A stretch of DNA of 64,000 bases from Aselliscus stoliczkanus (GCA_033961575.1 CM066731.1:78203501-78267500); one strand, 5' to 3'. Shown: positions 1 to 11,529, counted from the stretch's first letter. Translations and numbers: made by a program. The notes: generated by a model from the sequence alone, not told the origin.

Positions 1-397
1 GTTGTGATGGAATGTGTATAAATGTATATGGAGGGAAGAGTTGAATTTACAATGCAATTATAAGGCTTTTCTTTTTGAATGCAGACAAGTTTTATTAGCT
101 ATAATGAAATCACAATACTCTTTTCTTCAAACTGAGATATGAAGCCTCGTCATTCCCAAAATCTCCTCAGTGCTTAAAATCCAGCTGGGACTCTGAAAGA
201 AGAGAAGAAAGCCTTTCTGGTACATTCTTCTTCAGGAAGTCAGGAGTCCAATATCATATCAAATCTTATCATATAAGCTTATTTGAATAGACTCATGTGA
301 GGCTGAAATTTTCACAGTAGCTATGATAAAGTGAAGCATTAGTTCAAGTGCAACTTACTAATTTCCCTTAAGGTTTTATTAGGAAACATAGATCTTT
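1..397. other. Unassigned AT-rich sequence
   Basis: I recognise no gene or repeat here. Reading frames are short and show no familiar protein motif. It ends at the TSD of the following SINE. Confidence 0.4.
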
Positions 398-929
398 TGT
401 ATAAATTCATTTTCTATAAATTGGGGAACTGGGGGAGGGGAACAGTGTTGGGGGATTGGAAAGGGGGACAAGCCAAGTGTTGTTCTTCAATCTTAGTTGT
501 GGAGAACACCAGTCGCCATCTGGCTGCCCATTGGCAGCTTGTGGCCTCTAAGCTCAAGGTGCTGTGTTACAATCTTAGTTGCGGGTGGGCGTAGCCAAAA
601 TCCCATGTGGGACTCAAACCAACAGCCTTGTTGGTAAGAGTGAATGCTCTATCCACTGAACCATCCCGGTGGTAGCTCAGCTCAAGGTGTCAAGTTCAGT
701 CTTAGTTGCTGGAGGCACACCTTCAAACAGGCAGTCTTGTTAGGAGCACATACTCTCACCAGCTGAGCCATCCAGTCACCTGTTGGCAGATCAGCTGCAG
801 CTCAGCTCAGGCACAGTATCACTGGCCCTTGTGGGAGTTTAATTGGTAGCCTTGTTGCTCAGAGATTGGACTCTTAAGCTAACTTTTAACCAACTGAGCC
901 ACTCAGCTGGCCCTGTATAAATTCATTTT
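398..929 (-). mobile_element. Composite tRNA-derived SINE with three tRNA-like units
   Basis: A perfect 16-bp TSD (TGTATAAATTCATTTT at 398-413 and 914-929) brackets an antisense element at 414-913. Read on the minus strand it begins GGGCCAGCTGAGTGGCTCAG and contains three successive tRNA-like blocks, each with an A-box-like GGCTCAG or GGTTCAG motif. The third has a clear B box, GGTTTGAGTCCCA (608-620 on the plus strand). A pyrimidine-rich 3' module ending CCCAGTTCCCCAA follows. A related copy lies at 25.6 kb, and its 3' module recurs at 49.0-49.3 kb. Pol III SINEs with AATAAA, a TCTTT terminator and an A tail are the known T+ class. Here the tail is degraded. Confidence 0.85.
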
Positions 930-1505
930 AATTTAATAACATTATACATCATGGTATGATTTTGTACATATTTTCCCCATAAGAAATAGTCCTTTGGATT
1001 AATATAACAGTCTTGAAGTTTATTTGATGCATGACAACAGTGTTTGTGTTACAAACAATTTTTTTTGAGAACAGATTTCATTCTTGTCTGTGTATATGAA
1101 GGCTAGAACAGTTTTCAAGGTGCTTTGAAGGTGTTTGGTAAATTATCACTGTATTAAAATGGCTCCGTATTTTTCATTAGAAGTTTGCTATGATGGAGAT
1201 ACAGTTTTACATATAAAAGACTAAGAAAATTATTGTTGAATTAAACATATATGTCTTAATAATGTATCATTGTCGTGGTTTGGATTCGTTTGTCTTATTC
1301 TTCATAAATTTCCCTCAAGTTGAGGTGAAACGCTTTAGAAATCTTAAAAACAGAAAAACAAAATGGGCAAATTACAAGATCTCTTTAGAATCCTTTGGTA
1401 AATATATCCATGCTCCACTACCTAATGTCTAATATCTTTATAACTTAAATTTGTTCAGCAACACATTTTGTCTAAGAATCTTCTTATAGCCTCTTATTTG
1501 GTCTT
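930..1505. other. Unassigned intergenic sequence
   Basis: AT-rich sequence without a recognisable repeat or coding segment. Confidence 0.4.
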
Positions 1506-1509
1506 CATA

Positions 1510-1860
1510 ATAAAGCCAGGCATGGCAGAGCAGGTTCTCTTCCTTTTTGACAGTTGAGAAAACATATATGAAAGAAATTTATTTACCCCAAATCACAAAG
1601 CTAATAAGTTTTAAAGCACAATTCCAGTTTCCTTCACTTTGCACCTCTGTCTTTGCTGACTAACATCACTTAGCCTGTGGGACCTATTAATACATATGTT
1701 ATCTGCTAGTAATAGCCAATTATTGAAGATAATTACTATATTTATTAGGCAACTAGTTCATTGTAAACTGAATATGCATTGTCTTACTTAAATCTCACAA
1801 CTAGATAAAGTTAATATGATCTGTGAATTACACATGAGGAAATGATATGACACATCAGTA
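1510..1860 (-). repeat. Possible MIR fragments (antisense)
   Basis: Two stretches (about 1530-1700 and 1735-1860) resemble the reverse complement of MIR: a 'TTGAGAAAAC' segment, then 'CACAAAGCTAATAAG', and later 'ACACATGAGGAAAT'. These match the usual antisense MIR order of GAGGAAACTGAGG followed by CACAGCTAGTAAG. The sequence is heavily diverged, so an alignment is needed. Confidence 0.4.
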
Positions 1861-2034
1861 GGTTCACCTCTATTTCCTCTATCATTACCAACCACTTCTA
1901 GGCAGACTGTTGATTCTATAACAACTGGTATAGTGTTACACGTGCATTGAATGAAGATTGACATTTTATGCTGTGGAAACCACGGTGGTTAACCAATTAA
2001 TAGAGCTTGTTAACTATTTAACATAATTATTTTA

Positions 2035-2110
2035 CTTTAATTAATGTTTATTGGGATGACAATGGTTACTAAAGTTACACAGGTATCAAATGTACAATTC
2101 TGTAGTAATT
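2035..2110 (-). mobile_element. L1 3'-end fragment (antisense)
   Basis: On the minus strand this reads toward a GTACA..TGATACCTGT..AACCATTGTCATCCCAATAAA-type end. The same terminal motif appears in sense at 9332-9410 and in antisense at 29.6-29.7 kb. It is a short, 5'-truncated L1 end. Confidence 0.6.
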
Positions 2111-2918
2111 CTTAATCATAGAGAGGACAGTATTAGAGAATAGCAATGTTTCCTATTAGAATACAATATTAGGCTCTAGTATTTCCCACTTGCAAAACAG
2201 TTTATTTAAAACAAAGCAAAGCACACAATGGGTTTGTTATTTCTCTTTGGATTAGGGAAATTCACTTGGGAAATGGGTTCTGGTTATTATTCTTTTGCTA
2301 TTAATTTACATTCCTTAAAGGATGGCCTGTGTTTTTGTGCTCAGTGTTTGTTATGCTGGAGATGAAACCCAGCCAATTGTGCAGGAAAGAAGATAAACTT
2401 TTTGCACACTGCTATTATATATTTCAAGTAGACAGACAAGCTATTCTCTCAGACATGGACCTGTAGTTAACCTTACACTCTGGATTTTCTTGTGTAGAGA
2501 TAAAACAATTCCAGAGAATTGCTAGGAGGGAGCTTCCAACAATTCTGAAGCCTGAATTTTTCAGTTGAAAAGTTGTTGGAGGCTGTTATACATCTGTTAA
2601 GTCAACCACATTTTGATGAAATTTACAAAGAAAACAGACTCTGTATCACTTGTAATGTAGAAACATTTTCTCTCAACTTGCTTCACCTCCCAACTTTCTC
2701 ATCTTTAGTTAATTTTCCTCTCATAGCAGGATTGTAGGACTGAACTACTGAGTGTTCCTTCTAACCTCCTATTTTCCAAGAAATGATTTCTCTTTCTGTT
2801 CTAAACAACAAAACATTTTCCTATATGTTTTCTCTATGGAGCATGGTATATTTCAATGGTTCAAAAACTTCAGTGTACATAAAAATCACTTGAAACCTAT
2901 GATAACAATGCACCCTAC
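2111..2918. other. Unassigned intergenic sequence
   Basis: No recognisable repeat or gene. Confidence 0.4.
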
Positions 2919-3048
2919 TGAACCTCACTTTCTTTTTTTTTTTTGAAGGCAGTATCACTGACCCTCATATGTGGGACCCGAACTGGGGCCGCTGGCTTCT
3001 CAAGCCAGCGCTTAACCACCATGCAATCAGCCGGCCCTGAACTTCACT
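2919..3048 (-). mobile_element. Short tRNA-derived SINE (antisense)
   Basis: A ~107-bp antisense element starts with a T run (tail) and ends GCCGGCCC. Flanks TGAACCTCACT (2919-2929) and TGAACTTCACT (3038-3048) form a TSD with one mismatch. Minus-strand order is GGCCGGC head, GGTGGTTAAGCGCTGGCTT A-box region, GGTCCCACATATGAGGG-like B-box region, then CAGTGATACTGCCTTC and the A tail. The family recurs at 6.9, 24.4, 27.4, 43.1 and 58.9 kb. It may correspond to a bat family such as Rhin-1, but I cannot confirm the name. Confidence 0.85.
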
Positions 3049-3149
3049 CTCATATTCTGAATCAGGTACAGAATGGTGCTTGGAAAACTTGAACTTAGAT
3101 GACTTGTCATGTAATGTTTATAGTTTAAGCACACTGAATAAATCAGTAG

Positions 3150-3390
3150 TTTAAAATTGGGTTGATGACCTATGGCCATTGATCAAAATCTAGCCTGATG
3201 CTTATTATGTTGAATAAAGTTTTGTTGGAACACAGCCAAGATCATTTGTTAACATGCTGTATATGCCCTCATCTGTGCTACAAAGTAGAGTGGAGTAGGT
3301 GTGACACAAACCTTACGGATTGCAAGTCCTGAAATATTTACTCTCTAACACTTCATAGAAAGTTTACTGATGCGTGGTCTAAAGACCTGA
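3150..3390 (-). mobile_element. hAT-Charlie-type nonautonomous DNA transposon fragment
   Basis: The sequence carries the typical order of a MER-type hAT repeat: a 'GGCCA..AAATCTAGCC' block, then 'AATAAAGTTTTGTTGGAACACAGCCA', and later 'GATTGCAAGTCCTGAAATATTTACT' with a closing 'GTGGTCTAAA'. The family assignment is from memory of consensus features and the orientation is approximate. Confidence 0.55.
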
Positions 3391-3399
3391 AATATATTT

Positions 3400-4137
3400 A
3401 TATTATGTATTCAGGTTTCTGTACTAAATATCACTAAATAGTACCACTAAAAATGAAATATTACCATCTCAGAGATGCTACCACCCCTACAAATTCCTCC
3501 AGGGAAGTTTTCCTTTCCATGATTCCTGATCTAAGTGGAGTAATGTGAGCTCAAAGGCAACTTCCCTCATATAATAGTGCTAAGATAATTGATCAGGTGA
3601 CTCTGTGTACATATTCTGTGCCACTTCTCCTACCCCAGTGGTAATTTGAAAGGTTGGTTTGTCTCTGAAGAAATTTGATTTTTCCTGGACCTATCATGAA
3701 ATAAGGGAAAAGAGTTTGAGAGCATGTAGTAGACTGACTGTGCTTATCTCCTCGAGTGAGCTTGGTACACAGTGGAAGTGACTCTTGGACAGTGCAGGTG
3801 TTTCATCTGTAACCATAAGCTGGGGTACATAATGTTATAAAATCACCTCCCTGTTTTATATATATATTTGATTATTTCAATGATTACCCCAATTTCTGAA
3901 AGTTCTTAATCTTTTAATTAAATGATTAAATGATTAATGTCTTCTCTGAGCACCAAACATACCAATATTTATGTTGAAACTTCAAATACCATTCACTGCA
4001 CACTGCTTACCTTACAATCATCTTAAATATCTGTATCAATCATATCCTCATCTATGAAATTTGGTCTATCTCAACAATTTTATAATTACCTTGATAAGAC
4101 AATTGAATCTGTGCCACCATTAAAAATACATTTTTAG
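3400..4137. other. Unassigned intergenic sequence
   Basis: Low-complexity and AT-rich patches only. Nothing identifiable. Confidence 0.4.
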
Positions 4138-7100
4138 TCAGCAAAATGGTGGATTAGAAAGCTCCAAGTTCATATTTCTCCACAAAAGCATTCTTTTAAT
4201 TCAGAAAATGTCGGAAACAACTTTGCCTAAGCTCCAGAAAACAGTCAAAAGTTTATAGCTATCAATTAAAACCCCAATCAAGATCTTTCTTCAAAATGGT
4301 AAGAAAGTATTGTAGTATTTTTCTTGCTCCTGCCTCACCCCCACTACAGCACAGTAGTGGTTTCCATCTTGAGCAGGTATAAGTCTCACTCTTCTCCAAC
4401 CTCCTATACTAGAGGTAGCACAACAGACATTATTTGCAAATTATTGCTCACAATTGTTCTGGAGGACATCTGAATGACTGATACAAGTCATGTCTCTGTT
4501 TTCTATAACTTGGAAGGCATGGAAGGAACATGATGAACACTGTTTTCAAAAGCTACAAGTAAACTACAAACTCAGAAAGACCTGGGGCAACCGATTATGG
4601 GTAGAAAAATATAATAGACAACCTAAAGGCCTGGAGGAGAAGGTAGAGTGAGATTTTGTGGGAAATTAAAACATTTGAAAGCATCTACATGTATGTAGGT
4701 AGAAATTAGAAAGCCATCCATATACCTAAGGAAGATACATACTCACAATAGTTCTAAGAGGAGTTTAAGCTTTTACCATGCTTACTCTCTAAGCTCAGAG
4801 AAAGTTTAGCTCAATAAAGGTCTGTACCAGCACAGGGCCCATCTGAAAACACTGGGAGAAATGGATGTTCTCTCTTTTATAAATATATTGTGTGTTTTAT
4901 TTGTATATGTGTGTTTCATCTCAGCAACCAAGGAAATTACAATACTATGAAAACCTTAACTGAACACAAACTAAAAAACAGAGACTTAAGTGATGGATTA
5001 CACATTACAAGAGGAGTCTTTGTAAAAAATAGTTTGGAAAAGTCTGAAGGAGAAAAGATAACTACAGCTACCCAGAACTGAAAAAGAAGTTGAAGGAGAA
5101 AAAAAAAAAGGAGAAGGAGGAAGAGCTGGAGAAAGAAGGGGAAGAGAAGAAAACAAAAACAACCAGCAAACACTGGGGAAGAGGAAGAATTTGATTACTA
5201 GAGCTAATATAATAGTCAAATACCTAATGCTCAAAAAAAAAAACAAGAAAAAAACTCATAAAGCATACAAAGAAACAAGAAAAATATGCCTAATTCATAG
5301 AAACAACAAAATTGACAGAAACTATTACTAAACAAAGCCACATATGGGGGTTATTAGTCAAATACTTTAAAACAAGAAATTTCTTAAGTAAAATGATAGA
5401 AATTACAAAATAAATCCAAAGACAAACCCTGAAGTTGAAAACTATAATAACAGATACAAACAAGCATAAACACTATGGCGATTTGACACCAGGTTACAAC
5501 AGGCAGAAAAAAAGAATCAGCAGACTTAAAGATCAGACAGTTGAACTTACCAAGTCCGAGGATAAAAGAAAATGAAGAAATATGAACAGTGCCTAATGAA
5601 TTTGTGGGGACATCATCAAACAGACCAACAAACACATTATGGGAGTTACAAAAGGAAAAGAGACAGGAAAAAAAATGGCAAAAGATTATTATATATAATA
5701 TATAAAACCTAATAAAATTGATGAAATATTTAAATCTACAAATCTAAGACATGCAATGAACTCTAATTAGGAAATACCCAAGGGGACACGTTATAATCAA
5801 AATGACAAAAGCGAAAGCCAAAGAAACTTTCTTGACAGCATGGAGAGAGGAACAACTTGTCACATAGAAGAAACTAACAATTAAGTTATAAGCTGATTTC
5901 TCATGAGAAATCGTACAAGTAAAAAGGCAATGGGATAATCTATTTAAAGTGCTAAAAGGAAAACAAACAAAAACAAAAATCACAGAAAATAAAGAATTCT
6001 ATATACAACAAAACTGTCTTTCAAAAATGATGGATGATTTAAGATTTTCCCAAATAAATAAAACCTGAGGAAATGTGGTTACCTGCTTTCTACTAAAGGG
6101 AGAACTTCAAGTTGAAATGAAGGATAACAGACAATACCTAGACACCATGCGAAAAATAAAAATTCTCTGAAATAGAAAACATATATGGATAAATATGAAA
6201 CCTATATTATTATAAGTTTCTTTTTCAACTATACTTTTTTATTCATTCATAGAATTTAAAAGACAAAAGTATACAAAATAATTTTAGTTGTATTATAATG
6301 GGTTCATATATGAAGATGTAACTTAAGACATAAATAAAAGGGTAGATTTTTTTTTACATGATTAAAGTTAAATTTTATCAACAAAAATAAATTTATATAA
6401 CTTTATAATATTTTATGTTATCCCCAGGGTAAATACAAAGAAAACATATGTAGTATATATCACAAAAAATAATCTGAACACAAAGAAAGGCAAAAATAGA
6501 AGACAGGAGAAACAAAAAATCTGATATAAAAAAAACACAGTAATGATAGAAAGTCCTTCCTTATCATCAATTGTGTTAAATTGTAAGTGGATCAAACTCC
6601 TCGATCAGTAGACGTAAATCAGCAGACTGAATAAGATAAATAAATAAAATAATTGAAAGCAGGGTCCAATTCTATACTATGTACAAAACAATACCCACTT
6701 CTGATCTAAAGAGAAGCATATATAGATTGTAAATGAAATGATGGCAAAATATACTTCAGGCAAATTTTAACCAAAAGAAAACAAGAATGACCATCTTATT
6801 ATTTAACAAATAAACTATAAGTACAAAATTCTAATACATGACAATTTAAAACTTTATATAATGATGAAAACATTATTTCTTCAAAAGATATAACACTTAG
6901 GGCCGGCTGAGTGTTGCGGTGGTTGGGAGCTGGCTTGAGATGCCAGTGGCGCCAGTTCGGGTCCCGCATATCAGGACCAGTGACACTGCCCTCAAAATAA
7001 AAAAAGATATAACACTTACAATTTTATGTGCACCAAATATCAGAACTCCCAAATATATGAAACAAACATTGACAGAACTGAAGGTAGATATATGCAGCCC

Positions 7101-7590
7101 TACAATAATAGTAGAAGGCTTTAATATCCCACTTTCAAAAATAGAAAAAAGAAAGAAGTTCAATAATAAAATGAGGACATCAACAACACTATAAATGAAC
7201 TGGACCTAAAAGACATTTATGGAACACTCAACAGCAGCAGATAACATGTTTTTCTCAAATGTATGTGGAATGTTCTCTAGGAAAACCATATGAATGGTCA
7301 CAAAACAATTCTTAATAGATTAAAAAATGTTGAAATAAAACAAAGTATCTTTCGAATCACAATGGAATAAAATTAGAAATCAATAGCAGCAAAAAAGAAA
7401 AAGAAAAATAATTTGAAAATTAACACTCTCTTATACAATCAATGGTTCAAAGGAGAAATCACAAGTAAATTAGAAATTATTTTTATGAAAAATAAATATG
7501 AAAACACAAGATAACAAAGCTTATGGGATGTAGTGAAAGCAGTGTTGATGAGAAAAATTTATAGTTGTGAATGCTTACATTAAAAGAGAA
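4138..7590 (+). mobile_element. Old, diverged L1 (5'UTR, ORF1, start of ORF2)
   Basis: This begins with CAGCAAAATGGTGGATTAG, like mammalian L1M 5' ends. It continues through a heavily mutated ORF1; near 6050-6130 the end of ORF1 and the CTTCAAGTTGAAATGAAGGA junction are visible. The ORF2 endonuclease region is at about 6690-7560, where the translation of 6919-7194 contains LTILCAPNIRTPKYMKQTLTELK and later a degraded GDFN-type motif. It stops in the ORF2 linker near 7585, and the same element seems to resume only at its C-terminus at about 9411. About 2 kb of ORF2 (reverse transcriptase) is missing between these points. A SINE interrupts it at 6900-7001. Confidence 0.75.
6883..7018 (+). mobile_element. 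Short tRNA-derived SINE with 17-bp TSD
   Basis: AAAAGATATAACACTTA is present at 6883-6899 and again at 7002-7018, a perfect 17-bp duplication around GGGCCGGCTGAG...CCCTCAAAATAAA. It has the same short tRNA-derived structure as the copy at 2.9 kb, in sense orientation. It inserted into the older L1. Confidence 0.92.
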
Positions 7591-7600
7591 TATCAGAGGG

Positions 7601-9189
7601 ATTTCCGGTAAAATGGAGGAATAGACACACGCTGTGCTAACTACCTCCCAGGATCACACCAAAATTACAAACAAATTATATAGCATTCAACCCTGGAGGT
7701 CCCCGGAACACTAGATGAACAGAACCACTAAATGAAGAAGTTAAAGAGGAGGCCACGTTGGGTCTGGTAGGACGGGCGGAGATGAGAGATGGCGAACCCT
7801 GTGAGGGAAGTTCCAGCTGTGGGGAGGCTTCTCCGGTTGGGGGAGAGACCCTCAGGCCACACACCAAGCTCACTAGCCCAGAGTTCCTTTGCTGGGAAGA
7901 GGAGTTCCAAGATAGCTGGCAGTAAATTAGTGAGGACTCTCTTTGCTCAGCTCAGTGAGGCTAAGAGCGGCTAGAGAATCAGTGGGGTGGGTGCACGGGC
8001 TTGCTTGCCGGTGAGCACTTACCTGGTTCCTGGTGGATGGAGTAGCTGTGTGAGCTGGGCCCAGGAGCCTGCGGGGACTGACCACATTTGGTGCAAAGGC
8101 TGGAGGTTTTTGGACTATTATTCAAACCCCTGGTGTGGAGCCCTGCATGCGAGTGGTATAAGGAAGGCGCCATTTTGTCAGGGTTGGGCCCTCCCACAGA
8201 GGATCAGGTCCAAGACCTCATTGGTTTGGTGGAATTGGCGCAGAAGTGCATGTGTGTAAGCGTGCATGCGCGTGCATGTGGCCTTGGATCCGCAACCTCC
8301 GCCCGGCTTATACTGCGTTGCCAGGGAAAGGCTGAGTGGGTGCCCTGAGGCTACAACAGGCTGCTCACTGAGACCCTGGAGGATCGCGAGCTGACTGGGA
8401 TCCCCACTCTACGCTCGGCTTGTGCTGCATTGCCAGGGGAATGCCTGGTGGGCGTGCTCCGGCTCCCACAGGCTGCTCACTGAGACACGGGAGTGCGCAA
8501 GCTGCCTCGGTCCCTGCTCTACACACTGTGCTTGCAGAGTTGTGAGGCTGGTGATTGGCTGCCGGGCTGCTTGGCCTGATCTGGGAGTGGCTGATTGGGA
8601 CAGGCTGAGACTGGGAGTTTTCCTGGGAGTATTGGGCCGTGAGCTGTGTGCCTGCGTGATCCAGCCAGGGCTCTCCTGGTGATCTATCTAATACATCAAA
8701 GCAATCCCAGAGCGACAGCCAGAATGGGGAAACAAAGAAACATGTCACAAGTAAAAGATCAGAAGAAACCTCTAGAAATGGAACTAAATGAAACAGAGGG
8801 ATCCAACCTTTCAGAGACAGAGTTTAGAACACTGATGATAAGAATGTTTAACAAACTTAGTGAGGACATAAGGAAGGATAGAGAAATCATAAAAACAACC
8901 AGTTAGAACTAAAGAATACAATAACTGAAATGAAGAACACACTCGAAGGAATCACCAGTTGAGTAGATGAAGTAGAGGAGCGGATCAGCGATTTGGATGA
9001 CAAAATAGCAGAAATCACCCAGTTGGCCCCAAAAAAAGATCAAAGAATAAAAAACAATGAAAATACTATAAGAGCCCTATGGGACAAGGTGATGCGCAGC
9101 AACCTTTCGACTCATAGGAATACCACAAGGAGAAGAGAAGAAGCAAGGGGTCGAGAATGTATTTGAAAAACTAATGACTGAAAACTTCT
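7601..9189 (+). mobile_element. Young L1 5' fragment (5'UTR plus ORF1 start)
   Basis: Starts TTTCCGGTAAAATGGAGG, matching the 5' ends of the young L1s at 17612 and 58214. It contains the GC-rich 5'UTR and the beginning of ORF1. It ends abruptly inside ORF1, after AATGACTGAAAACTTCT, where a 93-bp unrelated segment begins. No matching 3' part of this L1 lineage follows. Confidence 0.85.
8724..9189 (+). pseudogene. L1 ORF1 N-terminal fragment, frameshifted
   Basis: The likely initiator is at 8724 (MGKQRNMSQVKDQKK), matching ORF1 starts at 18939 and 42351. L1 ORF1p is a trimeric coiled-coil RNA-binding chaperone. Here only part of the coiled coil remains (acidic/Leu-rich NETEGSNLSETEF...). A 1-base loss near 8895 breaks the frame (stop 8904-8906). 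Later in-frame stops and the truncation at 9189 make it nonfunctional. Confidence 0.8.
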
Positions 9190-9282
9190 ATGTGAACTGA
9201 GAAATACACATGAAATGTGGTAATGTGGATATTGACAGTACATGGAATTATTTAAGGAAATGAGAAATCAGTATGTGCTGTT
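9190..9282 (-). repeat. 93-bp perfect inverted copy of 12328-12420
   Basis: Base-by-base comparison shows that this segment is the exact reverse complement (93/93) of 12328-12420, and the flanks do not match on either side. It starts at the broken edge of the L1 fragment. The 12.3 kb site looks like ordinary continuous sequence, so this is probably the acquired copy. Confidence 0.93.
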
Positions 9283-9285
9283 GAA

Positions 9286-9288
<3 letters not shown>

Positions 9289-9330
<42 letters not shown>
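9289..9330. repeat. (TA)n microsatellite
   Basis: About 21 uninterrupted TA units between the 93-bp copy and an L1 3' end. Confidence 0.95.
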
Positions 9331-9331
<1 letters not shown>

Positions 9332-9336
<5 letters not shown>

Positions 9337-9410
9337 ATTACAGAATTGTACACTTGAAACCTATATAATATGACTAACTAATGTCACCCCAATAAATTTA
9401 ACAAAGATAT
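9332..9410 (+). mobile_element. L1 3'-terminal fragment of another subfamily
   Basis: Contains GTACACTTGAAACCTAT, then TGTCACCCCAATAAATTT and an A-rich tail. This 3' end differs from the CTGAAGCTAATTAAAA end of the young L1 lineage, so it is not simply the other end of the fragment at 7601. Confidence 0.65.
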
Positions 9411-10112
9411 AAAAATATTTAAACTTCTGTGCTACAAAGGATACAATAAACAGAGTGAAAAGGCAACTTATAGTATATGAGAAATATTTGCAAATCATAT
9501 CTTATATGGAGTTAATATGTAGAATATATAAAGAAATCTTTCGCTTTATCAACAAAAATTAATACCCCAAATAAAAAATGAGAAAAGGATTTGAATAAAT
9601 ATTTCTCCACAAAGATAGAAAAATGACCGAAAGCAAATGAAAAGATGCTCACATCACTAATCATTAGGCAAATGTAAATAAGCTTACAATGAGATACCCC
9701 ATAACATACATTAAAATTGCCATTATCAAGAAAAAAATAAACAGAACGTAAGTATTGGATTTATGTTCATAAATAAACATAGATGAATATAAAAGGATCT
9801 GGTGAAATTGGAAACTTCATGTACTGTTTTGGAATATAAAATGGCGCAGCCATTATGGAAAATGATGTAGTGATTCCTCAAAAAATTAAAAATAGAATTA
9901 CCATATGATTCAGCAATTCCAAATCTGGGTATATATACCCAAAAGATTTGAAAGCAGTATCTCAAATAGATATTTGGACACACATATCTGTAGCAGCATT
10001 ATTTACAATGACCAAAAGGTGGAAATAACCCAAGTGCCCATCAGCAAATAAGTAGAATAACAAAATATGGTGTACATATACAATGAAATATTATTCAACC
10101 TTAAAAAGGGTG
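9411..10112 (+). mobile_element. Old L1 ORF2 C-terminal remnant
   Basis: Recognisable L1 ORF2 C-terminal landmarks occur in order: AACTTCTGTGCTACAAAGG, CAAATGAAAAGATGCTCACATC, GGCGCAGCCATTATGGAAAA, AAGTGCCCATCAGC and AATGAAATATTATTCAACC. Many stops are present. It probably belongs with the L1 at 4138-7590 and was separated by the rearrangement between them. Confidence 0.75.
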
Positions 10113-10114
10113 GG

Positions 10115-10275
10115 ATGGGCGGAAATGGAATGGGATGGGATGAGATGGGAAAGAGGGATGGAGGGAAGGAGGAAAGGTGAAAGAGAGAGAGGAAGAAAAG
10201 GAGAGAAGAAGAAGAGGCGAGGAATGAAGGAGAGAGGTGAGAATGATTTAAGAGAGAGAGGAGAGAGAGAAACAC
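10115..10275. repeat. Purine-rich GGGAT/GGAA/GAGA tract
   Basis: Almost pure purine on the plus strand (GGGATGGGATGAGATGGG..., then GAGAGA). The ORFs over it are compositional artefacts. It could adopt unusual DNA structure. Confidence 0.8.
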
Positions 10276-10403
10276 CCTGGCTTGAATCCTAGTTAGGCTA
10301 TACGTTATATATAAATTCGTTAGAAAGTTACTGGAACTTACACAACCTCATTTTCTGCTTTTAAAGATATCTGCTTTTGTTTGTTTCTGTTTTATATTAA
10401 AAT

Positions 10404-10439
<36 letters not shown>

Positions 10440-10443
10440 CACA
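10404..10443. repeat. (CA)n microsatellite
   Basis: Near-perfect CA repeat with a single G interruption. Confidence 0.95.
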
Positions 10444-10539
10444 GGATACCAAAAAAATGTATACACATTTTAAGAAAGGAAAAATCTGTATCAATGCATG
10501 CTGATATAAAAAGATAAATACAAGTCACCTTTGACTTTT

Positions 10540-10658
10540 ACAATTACAAGAGATGTTCAAAGTGGTTACCATCAGTGTCCAGACACTTCTGATGATGGCG
10601 AACTACTGCTTGAACAACAGTGACCAAAGTGGTAACAAACACCAAACACCTCTTAAAA

Positions 10659-10660
<2 letters not shown>
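10540..10660 (-). pseudogene. Possible Tc1/mariner-like transposase C-terminus
   Basis: The minus-strand translation ends VVRHHQKCLDTDGNHFEHLL then stop. This resembles the C-terminal 'R..KC.D..G.HFEHLL' tail that I associate with Tc1/mariner-type transposases. Only about 35 codons are convincing; upstream the frame runs into a (TA)n/(GA)n microsatellite. No DDE residues are visible. An unrelated protein tail or chance similarity is possible. Confidence 0.35.

Positions 10661-10661
<1 letters not shown>

Positions 10662-10755
<94 letters not shown>
10662..10755. repeat. (TA)n-(GA)n compound microsatellite
   Basis: About 30 TA units pass directly into about 16 GA units. ORFs through it encode only Tyr-Ile and Arg-Glu runs. 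Confidence 0.95.
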
Positions 10756-10756
<1 letters not shown>

Positions 10757-10759
10757 CAC

Positions 10760-11325
10760 CCTCAGTGGATGTGTGTGCATATATATATTCAAAAGCAGTG
10801 AACCAATTGAGAATCTAGAAAATCGAATAATATTGTCAGCAGCCTTGAAAATAACAGTTTCACCAATGTTAACAGGAATCTCTACAGGGTAACTGTGGTG
10901 AGTAGTTTGCCAGTAGCAGTCAGAGCCAAAAATATATCAAATATGTCCATAGCATCTTAGTTATTCTTTATTTTAATTCAGTCACAATTGCTCCAATTTT
11001 TACTGAAGCAAACTAATTTCTAATATTTGCATTTTATTCCTGGAACAGTTTACATTTTTGTCACTGTTTACATGAAATGTACTGTAATATAAATGGCTTT
11101 CATAAAAATTGCCAACTTCCAACCACGTGCTGTGTGCTCACAGCAGTGGCAGCAATCCTGCTGCTGCAAAATATTATTGAATTGCAATATCTACTGTCAG
11201 ATCCACACATTGTTTTCTTAGGTTACGTGGTTTGTTGGAGTAAGATCATATTTACTAATCTTCCTTTGCTGTCTCTCAGTCTTCCCAGCATAACTTCTTT
11301 TTGATTCCATCAAGGCATGGAAGGA
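10760..11325. other. Unassigned intergenic sequence
   Basis: No identifiable repeat or gene. Confidence 0.4.
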
Positions 11326-11328
11326 ACA

Positions 11329-11522
11329 GAAATGAATAGTCACGGGATGCGGATTATACTGTGGAAGAGAGTCAGAGGAAGAGTAATAGATATATATGAT
11401 ATGGGGGGGTGGCGAATTGGGGGTGGGGGTTGTCACTTTGAGGGGTAAAATGTATAAGTATTGCACTGTGTTGTACACCTGAAACTAATTAAAAATAAAA
11501 AATAAATAAAAAAATAAAATAA
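11329..11522 (+). mobile_element. 5'-truncated young L1, 3' end only
   Basis: Matches the last ~190 bases of the young L1s at 24 kb and 45 kb: AGTCACGGGATG, ATGATATGGGGGGGTGG, GTTGTACACCTGAAACTAAT, then an AAAATAAA-rich tail. A TSD is not convincing. Confidence 0.85.
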
Positions 11523-11529
11523 AATAAAA

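Noticed and set aside
414..913. Genuine tRNA genes
   Set aside because: The A/B-box motifs belong to degenerate tRNA-like units within a SINE; no unit reads as a complete cloverleaf.
8365..8748. 127-codon minus-strand ORF
   Set aside because: Arises from the GC-rich L1 5'UTR tandem region; similar chance frames occur at 18200-18583.
10083..10292. Arg/Gly/Glu-rich ORF
   Set aside because: Low-complexity purine tract following an L1 remnant.
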